Positions 14,501 to 27,400 of a stretch of DNA of 64,000 bases are shown here, in pieces. Position 1 is the first letter of the stretch. Every line of letters begins with the position of its first letter. Source of the stretch: Pelodera strongyloides (Eukaryota > Nematoda > Chromadorea > Rhabditida > Rhabditidae). Where the stretch lies: NCBI GenBank assembly GCA_036852015.1, contig JAANDG010000018.1, positions 248,001 to 312,000 of the forward strand, written 5' to 3'. The notes beneath the pieces are model-generated. The model did not search any database and was not told where the DNA came from. It saw only the letters and a list, made by a program, of their open reading frames with translations. The position numbers and the translations under genes were made by a program.

Positions 14501-14919
14501 AGAACTTTTGCACACACAAAATAGAACAGTTTTATTTTGCAATCACGACCCGTAATTTGAAAATTAGTCCATACGATTATGAAAAATAATAATGCATAAA
14601 ATAAGAAGCACTTTGGTTTAATAATGACCTGAAGACGAAAACAAATCGATACAAAAAGTAGGCACGTTTTAGGCACATGTAAATCTCTAGACTTTATAAA
14701 ATCTCTATAAATCTCTATCATTATGCATAAATCGGTACATCTTCGTAAGCAGAAAATGTGCGAATATGCGAATATTATCGAAAAAATCGATACTTCAATA
14801 TGAAGGAAAAAATGCGTTATCTGACAAAAAAGTTATACGATATGCTTCTATACGAAAAAAATATTTACACTCATAAGTACTATTAAAAATTAACAGTTTC
14901 GGTTTGTTAGTTAGTTCCT
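11543..14919. other. Intergenic, no supported gene
   Basis: AT-rich DNA with no exon I can support. It holds simple A/T runs and a short (TA) tract near 12616-12630. A stretch at about 14140-14420 resembles a dispersed repeat in texture but has no recognisable ends. The reading frame at 13839-14078 starting MRFLMLLDVV has no splice context or partner exons. Confidence 0.45.
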
Positions 14920-17900
14920 TTAGAAGAAAAGGAAGAACCTCCTTCTACCCTGATATGAATGATCGGCAAAGTCTGAGTAATTGCCCGGGCTCCTATGGCC
15001 TCCTCCCTCAATAACTTGCCAGATACTGCACGCCTTCCTTGGATCTTCCAGCGGGAAATCAACCCATTGCATTGGAGCATAACACGCTACCTGAAGCATA
15101 CAAAGTTTAAAAACAAAACAGTGTAGTACATTTTATGGAATTTCATTACTCATCATACATTCTATAAAACTACGTAGGTTACTACACAGTTATTTGGCAA
15201 ATAATCCTACCGAAGAATGTGGTAGCACTCTGCACCACGATAGGTCCAATGCTTCGAGCACGTGAGATGCTGGGATAAGCATCACGAGAAAGGTGAGCTG
15301 GAATGGAAAAAAGTCTCTTTTTTTTTAGCCAAGAATGTCAAATTTGACCAAGGGCACTCAGACGTAACTCGGTTACCGTGAGGAATATCGTGAGCCATAA
15401 AGCGGACTTCCACCATCCCATTCTTTTTAGTAGTTGCCACTGTTGATAGTAAGTGATGAAGAATGTGATCATTGACATGAAGACGTCCAGAAATACGGTT
15501 ATACTGAAATAACTATTTCACAGGACGGAATTTGCGTGACTCCACACTTCATACCTGTCATAATCTCAACGTCGTTACTTCACAATGGTAGGAGAACCTC
15601 CAACTTGACACCATATATTAACGCGAATATTTACACACCTAAGTGCCACCACCCATTGAGTCGAAAAATTCTTCTGTCTTACGTCTTCTGAAGTAATCTC
15701 CTCTTCTCCAGCAAGCTCGAAATCTAAAGTTGCAGAAGATAACTAGTGATAGGTATTGCGCTTGAAATGAATAAATCATTCTATTTTCTCGTGGCTCCAA
15801 GAAGATCGGTATGTGCATACTGTTCTTAGCAGCTAAGGAAATCCCCTCTAGGGAGTAGCTCATACTGCATTTGGTGTAGATGGTGATGGTAAGTGAGCTC
15901 GCATATCGCTCCCTCAAACATGTACAATAATAACTGTCTCACCGATTTCCAAGTGTTTGAAAGCGGCGAGAGGATTATGTTTCCTCACATTCCATGTGAC
16001 GAGAGCAAATACTGTAACCATTCTCAACATTTGGAGCAACAAGTCGATCGCGTCCGTGAAGATCTTTCTTCTGTAAGGAAAAAAAATGAGAATAGAAAAA
16101 CACCATGAAACAGTTAAGGGAAGGGTGTATGTAATTATTGTTGCAAAATAACGAATTACCTCTTTTCGTCTTCGGCTCTGGCTTCTAGTTCTCTGCGCAA
16201 CTTCTCCCGCAATCTTTTCCTCAGTTCTCTTCGATCTTTCCGCTCCCTTTTCGCGCGCTTCTTTGGGTCTTTTATATCGAAATCGTTCGAGTAATCCGGG
16301 GTCAAGATGTATACGGGAGCAGGATCTGAAGACGCAGTACACTAGGTAACAAAATGCTCCAGCTACAAAAAATATTGAAATTCCTATAATATCCACTACT
16401 ATTAGTTAAAGGGATAGGTTCACCTCGAATTGCGCCTTTTTTATAATTTATGTTGATAGTATGACCTAAGACGGTCAAAATGCGAAAATTGCAGTAAATT
16501 TCCTTAGCGCAAATAGCGCAGCAGGGCTAGAGGTGCAGATAGTGTTGTGATAGACAGAGGATGTTAAGAGGGCCCTATTTTCTAGCGTCTCTGCGCTATT
16601 TCCCACTTACCATGGCTGCGGTACTCCAATTGTTTTATAGATTCGAGGTAGTTTAGCTTTTTTGAGCAAGCTCTCCTACTACCGGGGAGCAAAGGAAATT
16701 TAGTGCAATTTTCGCATTTTGACCGTCATAGGTCATACTATCAACATAAATTATAAAAAAAAGGTGCAATTCGAGGTGAACCTATCCCTTTAAGTAATTA
16801 ATTAAAAACTAGATGTACATCACAGAATGAGATGATGAGAGACAACAATATACATTACTAATCCAAACTGCTGTTGGTAAGGTAAGTAAAGTGGCACAAA
16901 AGGCACATGTGTAGAGGCTACATCAAAGGGAAGCAGAATGATTGCTCAAGATGTCGGTTTGACCTACCCAACACTTCTATCTCTTCTTCAGTCTTCGGTC
17001 CAGCAGCCCTTCGAATTCGGGGACTGGCAACCTTCTGAACTATTCCTTTTGCACGAGCAAGGAAACTTGTTTCTGGAAAATATGTGGTTCATCGTTGTAA
17101 ACTTGTATTTACTTATGTACTTCACAACACACGACGTAATGTTTTCACCAACACACAGTGCCGATAAGATTCTATGATGTAGTACTCCAACACTCAAATT
17201 AGAAGGTCAAATGCATACCTTCTTTTGGCGAACTCGTGCCAGCCTCCGGATCCTCATCCTTAGGCTCATTTTCGTCCTTTTTGAGCAAGAAAGTCGACTC
17301 AGCTTCTAAACAACAATTTTGAGTCTGAGTCAATTGTAAGCAATTACACTAACAAAAAAAAACTGTAACCTAACTCACTCGTTTTAAAATCCTTTAGCTT
17401 GCTATCGATGACTTGGCGTATGTTGGCTGCTTTGAACCCTTGTTTCTTCTCCGGAAGCCCTCTGCAATTCAACCATATGGAAAAGGTACGACGACTACGT
17501 TATACTTAGCTAACTGCCTATATAATGCGACTTTCTTTAAACAAAAGAGAGAGAACTATATGGCTCACTTCCTCAGCAGTTCTTCCACTTCGTCATCCGT
17601 ACTGCTCTCATTGCTATCTTCGAGCTTGGCTGCCATTCTTGGTTGGTTCGTCTCAATTATCTGAAGTTAGTTTGAGAAGGTGAGGCACGCGTGGTTAGCA
17701 GGGGTAAACGACAAACTTGTGAGATAGAGAAACGTTAAGCAAACACTGTCATTAACCATGGTCTATCGAAAATAAAGTCACAGCTTAATAAGTTTAAGTA
17801 AGTTTAACAGCAATCTGAGAGGCAAAATTTCTTGTTATAAACGAAGGATATAGTTTAGAAGGAGGGAAAAACAAGGTGTTGAAAACAAGCACATTTCACG

Positions 17901-18867
17901 TAAACTTAACAAGCGGATCATTGAACAAATTACCTTTTTCAGCCTCTCGCGCGTTTGCAACCGTACACTTCTACGAACAGCGCGCTCTGTAAGCTCCTTC
18001 TTTTCCTAAAATTGCGCAATATTCAAAACACGATCGGTCTTTAGCAATTCTCAATAGACCCGGGAATGATAAAAACATGTGAATTTTGTTGACTTCCAGT
18101 TGATTTGTGTTCTACATAGCCAATGACGAATGATTAACTTACAGCAGTATCAATCCTCTGTAGGGCTACTTCGGACTGTGTCGCATGACCATATCCATAA
18201 ACCATCATGTAAATTTCCTAGAAAAGGGTTATTTTTCACATTTTTCAAATTAAGCAATATGAGATCATGCAGATGTGTTTTTCTTTGCAACTTCGTTTTC
18301 TAATGAAAAAGACAAAGAAATGAATTGAATGTTTCTATGTTCTTAGAACATAAGAAAACTTACACTAAATGAGTATGCCTTGTGTGTGGTGCAGCGCTTC
18401 TTGAGCAAATTGAACCAGATAACCTTATAGTTTTCCCTTCTCAATGCAGGGAAACAACTGCACAGGAATAAGTGCATCCAGAACCACAAAAGGTCGAACG
18501 TTTTCCACATTATTACGTAAACACATCGAATCTAAACAAGACCTTTTCCATACATCATATTGGTATCATTGTTATTTTCTTTATGAATTTCTATATTTGT
18601 ATTTGTACGGGAGCTGTTTGTCTTTTATCCTTTTATGTCTTTCAGTAATAAAACATTTCAAATAAGACCTTTCTATCATCCATATGTAATGGCCAAATCT
18701 GAATAAAGTGAAGTGTGCGGATTACATAATAGCTACCTCTAGTATAGATACCTCTAGTTATAAATCTAATTAGTTGTGCGTACCTTAAATGCGGCAAGCC
18801 AGTTGAAATGGGCCAGTAAACCGAGAACAAAGCGGAAAACGGAGCAAAATGCAAAGCCCCCAAACAT
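14920..18867 (-). CDS. Unrecognised multi-pass membrane protein, paralogue A, 474 aa
   Basis: Thirteen-exon model: 18784-18867, 18364-18531, 18143-18217, 17934-18005, 17569-17660, 17379-17461, 17219-17305, 16160-16325, 15943-16070, 15639-15723, 15377-15503, 15211-15297, 14920-15090. All phases close and give 474 residues. Membrane segments lie near residues 5-25 and 32-55 (containing DLLWFWMHLFLCSC), 280-302 (LLLQMLRMVTVFALVTW), 349-371 and 380-402. Between the second and third is a roughly 220-residue charged loop, with RRENYKVIWFNLLKK just after the membrane, an acidic ESSTDDEVEELL patch and a strongly basic helix (KRAKRERKDRRELRKRL). The whole architecture is shared with the neighbour at 20841-24406, so the pair is a tandem duplication. 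The family is unknown to me. The start is the first Met before the conserved HFNW segment. A foldback element sits in the 893-bp intron 16326-17218. Confidence 0.8.
16406..16793. mobile_element. TTAA-flanked foldback element (MITE), copy 1
   Basis: A 380-bp element (16410-16789) flanked on both sides by TTAA. The ends are long, imperfect inverted repeats starting AGGGATAGGTTCACCTCGAATT, and the arms read on for over 100 bases. It lies in an intron of paralogue A, in DNA with no coding. A second, diverged copy is at 61085-61538. TTAA target sites are typical of piggyBac-type transposons, so a non-autonomous piggyBac-like MITE is the likely class; a TA-targeting element with conserved TA-flanking bases is an alternative. 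Confidence 0.8.
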
Positions 18868-20840
18868 TATTTCTTTTATTTATTCTGTTACCGCATCTGA
18901 ATTGACATAAATAAAATAACTACAATAAGCTTAAAACAAACGAAAACAAACAGTGTAAAAGAAGCACAGGAAAACAATGAAATTGAAAATCTCTTAAATA
19001 ATGATCTAAACAATTGTCAACAATATGCGCAGAAAGCTTCACTAGTATTGTACTTATAGAATAATAAATTCACAAAAAAACGGGGTTACCATATTATATA
19101 TGGTATATTCATTGTTTTCTTTACGTATAAGTTATTCACTTGTATGTTTCCAATTTATTTCCTCTTTTATTTAATTCTAAATCGGCTAAAAAGCCAACTA
19201 ACTAGTTAACTTACAATTAGCATTATCTAACAGTTTTTTAACCACATTAAACTTACAATTAGCAAAAAAGGAGAGCAGTAAATTGGATTTTAGTTGCAAA
19301 TCACAAAGTAATTTAAGAGAACATTAGCAACATAGTATAAACAAAATTAATAAGTTATGTTGCGTTATTTATGACATATTGCATTGCATTGTGAGTGTTT
19401 AGTCTGGTTTCTATGCGAAATCAATAGGCAACCGCCAGAGAATGCCTTTTCTCAGCCGACGAAAGCCAGTTGTTCATTTACAGCACAAATGATACTCATA
19501 TTTGGAATTCAACGCCTTTTTTAATTTTCATTGCAAATTAGTGAAGAAAAAATATAAGCTGAAGTTCGAGTCGATTTTTTTTTTCAAATAAACAAAATGG
19601 AGCCAAACATTTTGCAAATCACTTTATAAATTCGTGTTGGCAGAATTGGCAGAAGAAATAAAAGCAAAATATGAGAATTTAGAAACTTGAATGACTTGAG
19701 TTGGTAAAACCAGCGGTACAATAATCAATGTTTATTCACGGCAGCAAGCCAGTTGTTGTCTACGGCATGCCGGCTGCTCTATTGAATGTGTCTTGTAAAA
19801 AAAACGCAAACAAAGCTGACTCATACGCTGTAAAAACAGTTGAATAAATGCAAGCCGAGTTGGTCTCATCCAAGGATAGAGGTGCAGTTCAAGCTTCATC
19901 TTTACTGGACATTTTATATTCAATGAAGTGATTTAAAAAAAAAGTAAAAAAATAATAATATTTGACTTTGCCATGTGATGGACATTTATCGCAAACTATG
20001 TATAAGAACACTAAACAAAGTATGGTGCGCTAAATAAAAGCGTATTTCTATCCCTCAATGATTTGCAACACGGTTTGGACAGTGAAACTTGTTTCTCACC
20101 CATGCGATCTATCGCCGCCTTTTACCCAAGAAAGGGTGGATCCGCCCGAAATATAATTGCGATAACACGACGAGAATCAATGCCAAATAGGCGATGATTG
20201 ATTGTTTGAGTGATTGCAGTTTCTATTAGTTTCTTTGTGTTAGCAAGATCTTTGAAGAGAATAAATGATTTATTATATATATTACATATTCTAATTGAAT
20301 TCGTGCAGAAGACACTAATTTGTTTACAAACAAACATTTCCGTAAACAAACGCAAAAAGTAGCAGTTCTTATGCATCAGGCCTAAAAGCACGATATTGGT
20401 TAGTGATCAAAAAAACCAACAGCTGTAATGTATTTTGCTCTCGTTGAAGGCAAGTCTCAAATATACCACGTAATAGCACAATCTATTATGAACATGAGGG
20501 GAAAATGCATTCGCAATAACGGGTCACAAAGTATGGAACAAAATGTTATATGGAAATAAAAATTTACACTGTACATAAGGATGCACCACTGAATATGCAT
20601 GAGATCGGGCGAACATCACAAATTGAGTTGGCAAGTTCAGTGGTGCCAAAGACTGTTATAATATCAGCATACATAAATGTTAACCAAGCTCGTATATAAG
20701 TAGATAATATCGTTGTATTGATTGTCATACATGCACCAAAATGTAACCACGAATCTATGTACAATTACCGAAAAATTCCAGTTAGAACCAATATATCAGA
20801 CGGCACTAAAGGGATATTTAATCTCCTTAAAATAGTGTTT
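18868..20840. other. Spacer between the tandem paralogues
   Basis: AT-rich, about 2 kb, with no supported exon. A 17-base motif TTAACTTACAATTAGCA-like sequence occurs twice near 19207 and 19248. The rest shows only A/T runs. Confidence 0.45.
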
Positions 20841-23800
20841 CTAGTAGTTCCACTTTGGTTGATACTTGAAGAGTGAAGCGTTCTGCTTGAAATGACACCA
20901 GCTGGGATCCAATTGGTCCATTGCAATTGACATCGGGTAAATCATACAGCCGAACGCAATCTGAATGAATGAATAAAATAAAATAATGTTGTTGAATACT
21001 ATTTACGATGAGCAAGAAACTATGATTCAAGACTTACTGCTAGTAGTAGCCCGGTCCAAAACCAAAATCGAACAAGACCAAGCCGACAGCAAAGGTGCCA
21101 CTGGAGGCAATATACCCACAGAAAGTTGATGGAAAACATGGTTACGTCCATGAACGTGGTTATTCTGAAACAAATTCAAACCTTATTTATTTAGAGCCCA
21201 TTTACACAAAAAGTTATTCCTTCTACAATTTCGGAACACTGCAGTTCATAAGAACATGTTAAACCGTATTATTATTAATCCGTAATAATTTTGAAAAAGA
21301 TCAAACCTGAACAAAATGGTCAGCCACGGGTGATCGTGGTGATGTTGTCCTGTCTTGAGATACTTAAATTGTGCCGGAATGAACGTCTTCCTAATGTTGC
21401 CAACCAACACGGCAAAAGAAGTAATCATGCGCAGAAGTTGCAGGATCAATTCAATTGCGTCGGTGATCATACGCCGTCTGAAAGGCGATTCCATTATAAC
21501 ATATATCGTCTGCAGTGCAACCTTCCATTCTTTGCAATGTCAAGTTCCAGCAGACGCTTTGCAGCAAAACGGAATGAGCCAAATCACTTAAACAAATCCC
21601 CATTGCCACTAAACCTAACACAAGCTAAATAATTCACTTTAATAAAAAAACTCACTTTCTTTCTCTCCGAGCCGCTTCTTTTAGCTCTTCTTTTATCCGT
21701 CGTCTTATCCGTTTTGTCAGCGCCTAAATTTCCTGTTCGTGAGGTTTTCAAATCAAAATTTTTATATTTGGCTACACTATTAAAGCTGGAAAATATATCA
21801 TACCTGACGATCCCTTTTGGCCCTTTTCGCCGCTTTCTTTGGATCCAGAAGATCGTATGTATTCGTGAAATCTGGTCGGAGAATATCAACGGCTAAAAAT
21901 ATGGTTTTGACAAAAAATCCTACCTCTCGGTATACGTAAACATGAGATTACACTGCAAGCGGTCCTAGGGTTATCCTAAATTCCCAAAAACTCACGTGCA
22001 ACTTCGTTGTCTGTACTGACGGATCGGTTGAACTTTGGCATGGAAACGTTGGAGATAACTCCTCTGAATTTAGTCCACGCAGATGAAACGCTGACGTTGT
22101 CATCGGCATTTCTAGCTGCAGGCGGAGGACTTGTTGAGGCTGAATCGCCATTTGATTCTTGTACGTTCTTTGTTGTCGCATCACTGCCAGAGGGGACTCG
22201 ACGGAACCTGTTTGGAGCATAGTATTTTTCTGGTACGAGCTCGGTTCAAAAAATGGTAAATTTCGATTAGCATGAACAATTATGCTGATTAGGGTTGTAC
22301 CCAAATATTTTAACGTAACGCTAAGTTTGATAGGGTACAACCGTAAAACCGATTTTCAATATCGTACAAAAAAAACAATCAAGGAAAACTTTCGAAATAA
22401 CAAATAATACTTACGAATTTAGGATGGCTTTTTGTTTATACCAAATAATCGTATCAGTTTCTAACAAATCAGCCTACCGGTTACGAATTGCTTTTGGTAT
22501 TGCCGGCACTTTGTCCAGCCATCGACTGGTGCTATTCGTATCGCTTTCTTCACCGTTATCTTCAGCAACTGTTTCATTTGTACCTAAAACATAGCATACT
22601 AGGAAACAATCTTATTCAATTAGTACTACGAATCCGAAAGATTCGTAGTACTAATTGAATAAGATTTAACACAGATCAGATTAACAAAACAAAACACAAC
22701 AACAAAGACGCACCAGTTTCACCTGTTCCAGCTTCAACGTCGTCAACCTTGGGAGCTTCAAGGTTAAACGTGGGTTTGTCTTGTGTTTCATCAGGCTTAG
22801 CCTCCGATGTGTCCTGCAGACGGCTAGGCCTTGGAGGAGGCAGTGGTGTATCAGTATCAACTGAAAAGGGTTATAGAACCATTTAAAGTGGGTCGAAAAT
22901 ACATGCTACAATACAGCAGACCGCCGTTTCGTCAGCTAGTTAACTGAAAATACAAAAATGCCACATACGATTTTCCAAATTGCTGACTGAATCCTCGACT
23001 GCTTCCCCCACTAGGGCATACTTGCGGGCTTCTTCATTCTCTTCGTGGATCACATCCGGAATACGTGGCTTCGACCTAAATATACATGTATCTAATGATG
23101 AAAAGAACAAATAACCGATGCTGAAAAACTGTGTAAACAAAAAAAGTCAAAGTAAAAAATACGTACATATTTCCGTTTCCGTTCGACTTTCCATTCAACA
23201 CGGAATCTGTGTCATCGTCAGAAGAGCTGCTCTCCACTTCGTCTTCTGGATTTACAGGCAGTCCTTTCTTCATGCGATCTCTGGTAAGTCGACGTCGCAA
23301 TCGTCGGGATGACTGTTCTTCATGTTCCAAGCGTTCCTGTAATCCTCATTACAACATAACACAAACGCTGAACTGAGCTGAATATATAAACCAAAAAAAG
23401 GACTTTTTAAGCCTGTCGAAAGTATCAAAGATCATCTCAACAAAGTCTGGTCAATATATGAGAAGTAAACAGAGCAAAAAAAAGAAGTTCGAGACAATTT
23501 CAAGTGAATACCTTGTTCTCCATGTTCTCTAGGGCCACTTCTGCCTTTGTGCCACGTCCGCCATACAATACAAGGTAGATTTGCTGTAACAAAAACGATT
23601 CAATATATGTAGAACAACAACAAATTGCCAGTTTTGTGTTTTATTGTGGTATATGCACAAGTGGTATACGAACCCGCCAACTTATCTTTACTACATTGAT
23701 GTGTTCACCATCACATTGTAATTATGCACAGCCATAGCATTATTTATGAACAATGTTTAGTCAAAAACAACAAGTGAATCAAAAACCAGTAGTGAATGTA

Positions 23801-24406
23801 AAACAAAGAAGGATCTTACTTTGTATGTAAGATTAGGGTACGTGGTGTACTGCTTTTTCAGTATGTTGCACCATACGAGCAAATAGTTCTCCCTTCTCAG
23901 CTGTGGAAAACATGTACAGAGACCGAGGTGCATCCAGAACCTAGAAAACAAAAAGATGCGTATTACTTTATGAAGACTAGACTTTTCTTCTTTGTCACAT
24001 CAGAAGACTTAATTTGTGCTCATTTGATGTTTTAAACACATTTGCGAGAACCAATCAAGCCTTTTCGCATACTTGCTGTCACACAATAGTAGAACCCATT
24101 GTCGAAAAACATGCAGTAAAAAGGACCGAAAATATAGCTCACCAAAACAGATCATAGCTCTTCCACAGGCAAAAGTACGCACAGTTTGTGTACATGGCGA
24201 CACACCAGTTAAAGTGCTGAAATAACCAGTATACGTGAAATACATCGTGTTTAATAAGTTAAAAAAAAAGAGAATGTTCCGAATTTCTTTCTTGTGTATC
24301 ATGGACCAAACCATATAAAAAATCTCATTCAAGTGAATATTCATACCTGCAAACATGCCATGAAAAGGCGGTAGCAAAACCAAAACATAAAGCAGAACCA
24401 CTTCAT
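20841..24406 (-). CDS. Unrecognised multi-pass membrane protein, paralogue B, 547 aa
   Basis: Fourteen-exon model: 24347-24406, 24143-24216, 23820-23940, 23512-23583, 23167-23336, 22969-23075, 22714-22860, 22478-22583, 21996-22207, 21804-21892, 21656-21723, 21307-21477, 21038-21164, 20841-20960. Phases close to 547 codons plus stop. It matches paralogue A exon by exon: the HFNW segment, LWKSYDLFWFWMHLGLC, LRRENYLLVWCNILKK, LDPKKAAKRAKR, RMITDAIELILQLLRM and the C-terminal membrane pair ending near LDPSWC. The central loop is longer and low-complexity (ESSSSDDDTDSV, Pro-rich PLPPPRPS, many Asp/Glu). B has extra introns inside the DLFW|FWMH exon and inside the basic helix. A TTATTTCAG acceptor at 24442-24450 precedes the chosen Met, fitting trans-splicing, though a further 5' exon cannot be excluded. 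Confidence 0.8.
22608..22666. repeat. Perfect 27-bp inverted repeat with 5-base loop
   Basis: Arm 22608-22634 (AATCTTATTCAATTAGTACT...) is exactly complementary to 22640-22666, with loop CGAAA. It lies in the intron between the paralogue B exons 22714-22860 and 22478-22583. No flanking duplication is obvious. Confidence 0.9.
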
Positions 24407-27400
24407 CTTTCGAGGTTCTTTTTTCGTTATGCTTATAACATCTGAAATAAGTTTTGATATTATTCTCAAAAATCGGTGACGGAAATTAAAACCCAAGACA
24501 AAGCGAACATGATGGAGTATGCTTGCCGAAAATTGCAAAATTCAGCGGATTGACTACGAGATAATTCAACTTTCAAATAAGCCGTGATCGGTGTCATTTG
24601 CACGCGGTCGTACATTCGCGAAGAAAATATTAATCACAACACAAGCAAGGTTTTAATATACATAAGAACAACGAAAGTACGCAGCAATTGTACGAGAAAA
24701 TAATATTATTTTTTCGAGACATGTTTCAAAATAAAAATAAGAACTCAGAATGGTGAGCACGCTATCTTTACTTTCGTGTGAGATTTTATTCAGAAGATGT
24801 ATTCCTACTCTTTTTCTTTTGTATCAATCTAAGAAACGGTTGAAATCGCATTATCAAAATGAAAATCATCATAAATAAGCGGTCGACCGACAATTTAAAA
24901 TAACGCGAGTTTACGAGTTGTGGGCAGCAGAATGAACCAATTGCTGGTTATGAGTCATTCGGCTCGGTTACTTGGGCGAGAGATCAAGGAAAACAACTGG
25001 GAAATATCATTCAAAGAGCATGTAATTTCTGTCCTATTGTTTTTAAGTTTGTTTATGTTTGCAATGACCCAAAATTCTACCTGGTGACAATTGTAATGAT
25101 TTGTGGAAACCTCGCAGCCATGCATTTACAATGCAATACATATGTCGCGAGTAATGAAATGCTGTATGTAAACTTGGCAATGATTGGGGAAGAACATTCA
25201 ATTCAACAAAATGCATTATAATTAATGCAATATTTTGCGCAACTTTCATCGTATTGGATAGTCACGTGCTTCCACTATTTGTACTCATTACAACTTGGTG
25301 ATTATTTTTTTCATGCTATAGCGTAGGCGAGCATACGCCTTGTAAAGATTTCGACATAAGCCACGTTTCGAGACGCGAAAAATCGAAGGCAACTATGTTT
25401 GGAGGCAGTATTTACTACGAAGTTGGCGAGAATTTAAAAAAGGGTAGATTACGGAATCAGCATCTGGACCTATCGGCAAGCACTGACTTAGTTTGGAGCA
25501 CTAAGATAAACACACGTAATTTTTAAACTTTCGTGTTGAGCTTATTCACCCCACTAAAAATAGATAATTGAATATTATATCGTACGTTCACCATTTCACT
25601 AGAGTACATGCTCTTTCACCATCAGTTTTTGTTGGATTGTATTCTCCATATTCTGAACTTCTCGTTTTCTTATAATGCCCCATATCTCTGCGTATCATTC
25701 ACCTTTCCTCACTCTCTCTCATTTCTCGCGCATCAGCCGACCAATCAATGCTAGTCTCTTTCTAGCGCTCTGCTTCTCAGTGACTCTCCTCGTTCAGCTC
25801 TCGTCTTGTTTTCAACTTTCCCAACCTCTCTCCTTGTGTTTATGTCCCTGCTCTCCTTCTCTTCGTCTCTGGTTTGTTTATGATCACTGGTGCCCACCCT
25901 GTCACTTGAGTGTTTGGCTTCGTGTGTGAAATTCCTGTGCCTTTTTCGTCCACTATTTGATGACTCCTTAGAAAGTGTCTCTTGCTCTCGTTTAGAGGAA
26001 TTGATACAGTTTTCATATTTTTCTCGGTCTTAAATGTTCCCTGATATGTGCTCACAGGTCTAGCCAGCACAGAAATTCGACTCCTCTTGCACATAAAAAC
26101 CTATCAAATGTAATAGCTGCATATATACTGTGTAGATGTGCACTATGCTTAGCTTGTTGTCATTTAATGAAAAACTTCACTGGCACAATTTCCAAATTTT
26201 GCCCTTCTTTGAGCCCGTCTGTTGAAAACGAATGGTCTATTCCACCGAATGGTAGCCAATTTAGCCGATTTTTCCGCTCCTAAAGTATTCGGCTATTTTA
26301 ACGATTGCTGTTCTCCTTATGCGAATTGTTTATATATAACCCAATTTGAAGTTTGTCAGTCTATATGTAAAGTCATATTTTTATCCTTTCACTTTTGGAA
26401 ATGCTCATTTTCTCAATTGTTACACATTTCTCTCAAAAAGTTATTTTCAAACGCCTTATTATAATATTTTGGCCGAACACCGCTAGTTTTGAATATGTAC
26501 AATTTACTCAGTTTTGGGATTTATTACACTGATTTGCCAAAACAAAACGCTTGTTTTCGTAACTAGCCATTTTTTATCGATATTATTCATCTTTCGATGA
26601 CCTATACGAGTTTAAACCGGAAATTCTCGCTTCATAACCAGTCGTTTGGAATGAAATAACGATATATTATTCTAGATCATATGAAAATGACCTTTTTAAA
26701 ACAATCAACGTGAAGGGAATTGCGCACGTTCATGTGCACGTTCATTATTGAATATATGCTTTATTGAAGGGCGTTATCCTAATAGTCACTAATTGTTGTG
26801 CAAGTTGGAGTAAACCAGTTTTTGTTATAGTAGGGTAATCCTTTCTCTCTTCCGAACACTACCCGAACTGCATTACGGAATGCCTGTGCCTGGCTTTTCA
26901 ATTATAACCATTCAATTTGTTCTTCGAGTACAATCCCCTATCATCAGATTTCCCTCTTACTAGGACATCATTCTGTTGCCGCCATTCATCAAAGATCACA
27001 TATTTTGTAAACAATTCGCTTTCGAATCAACGAACGTCCTTGAGCAAAGAGTGTGAAATTCTTAAATTGACGCGTCTTATTGGATCTGTGCTACAAAATG
27101 AACTTTTCAGTCATTAGAAAAGTCGACATTTGTGGGACTTTTTAAAATTTGTTCGACGTCTGTAATAATACATAGTCAATATGTCTTGATTTTTATCGAA
27201 TCGGGTCCAAAAAACAATACTAATAGAAATGTGATTTAGGTTTCTTCTTCTTCGAGGATCATAAACGATTACAAATTGACCGTGAGATGGAGAGAGAGCG
27301 GAAGAAAGAGCGAGAGAGAGAGGAAGAGAGAGCGAGAGAGAGAGAGATAGATCACAGCGGGGGCTGTTTGAAAACACTGACTTGGCATTGTTTTCAAGAG

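Noticed and set aside
16968..17034. Possible extra 67-base exon of paralogue A (minus strand, KVASPRIRR...)
   Set aside because: It has fair splice sites, but including it breaks the frame. The flanking exons join directly in phase. It might be a cassette exon causing truncation.
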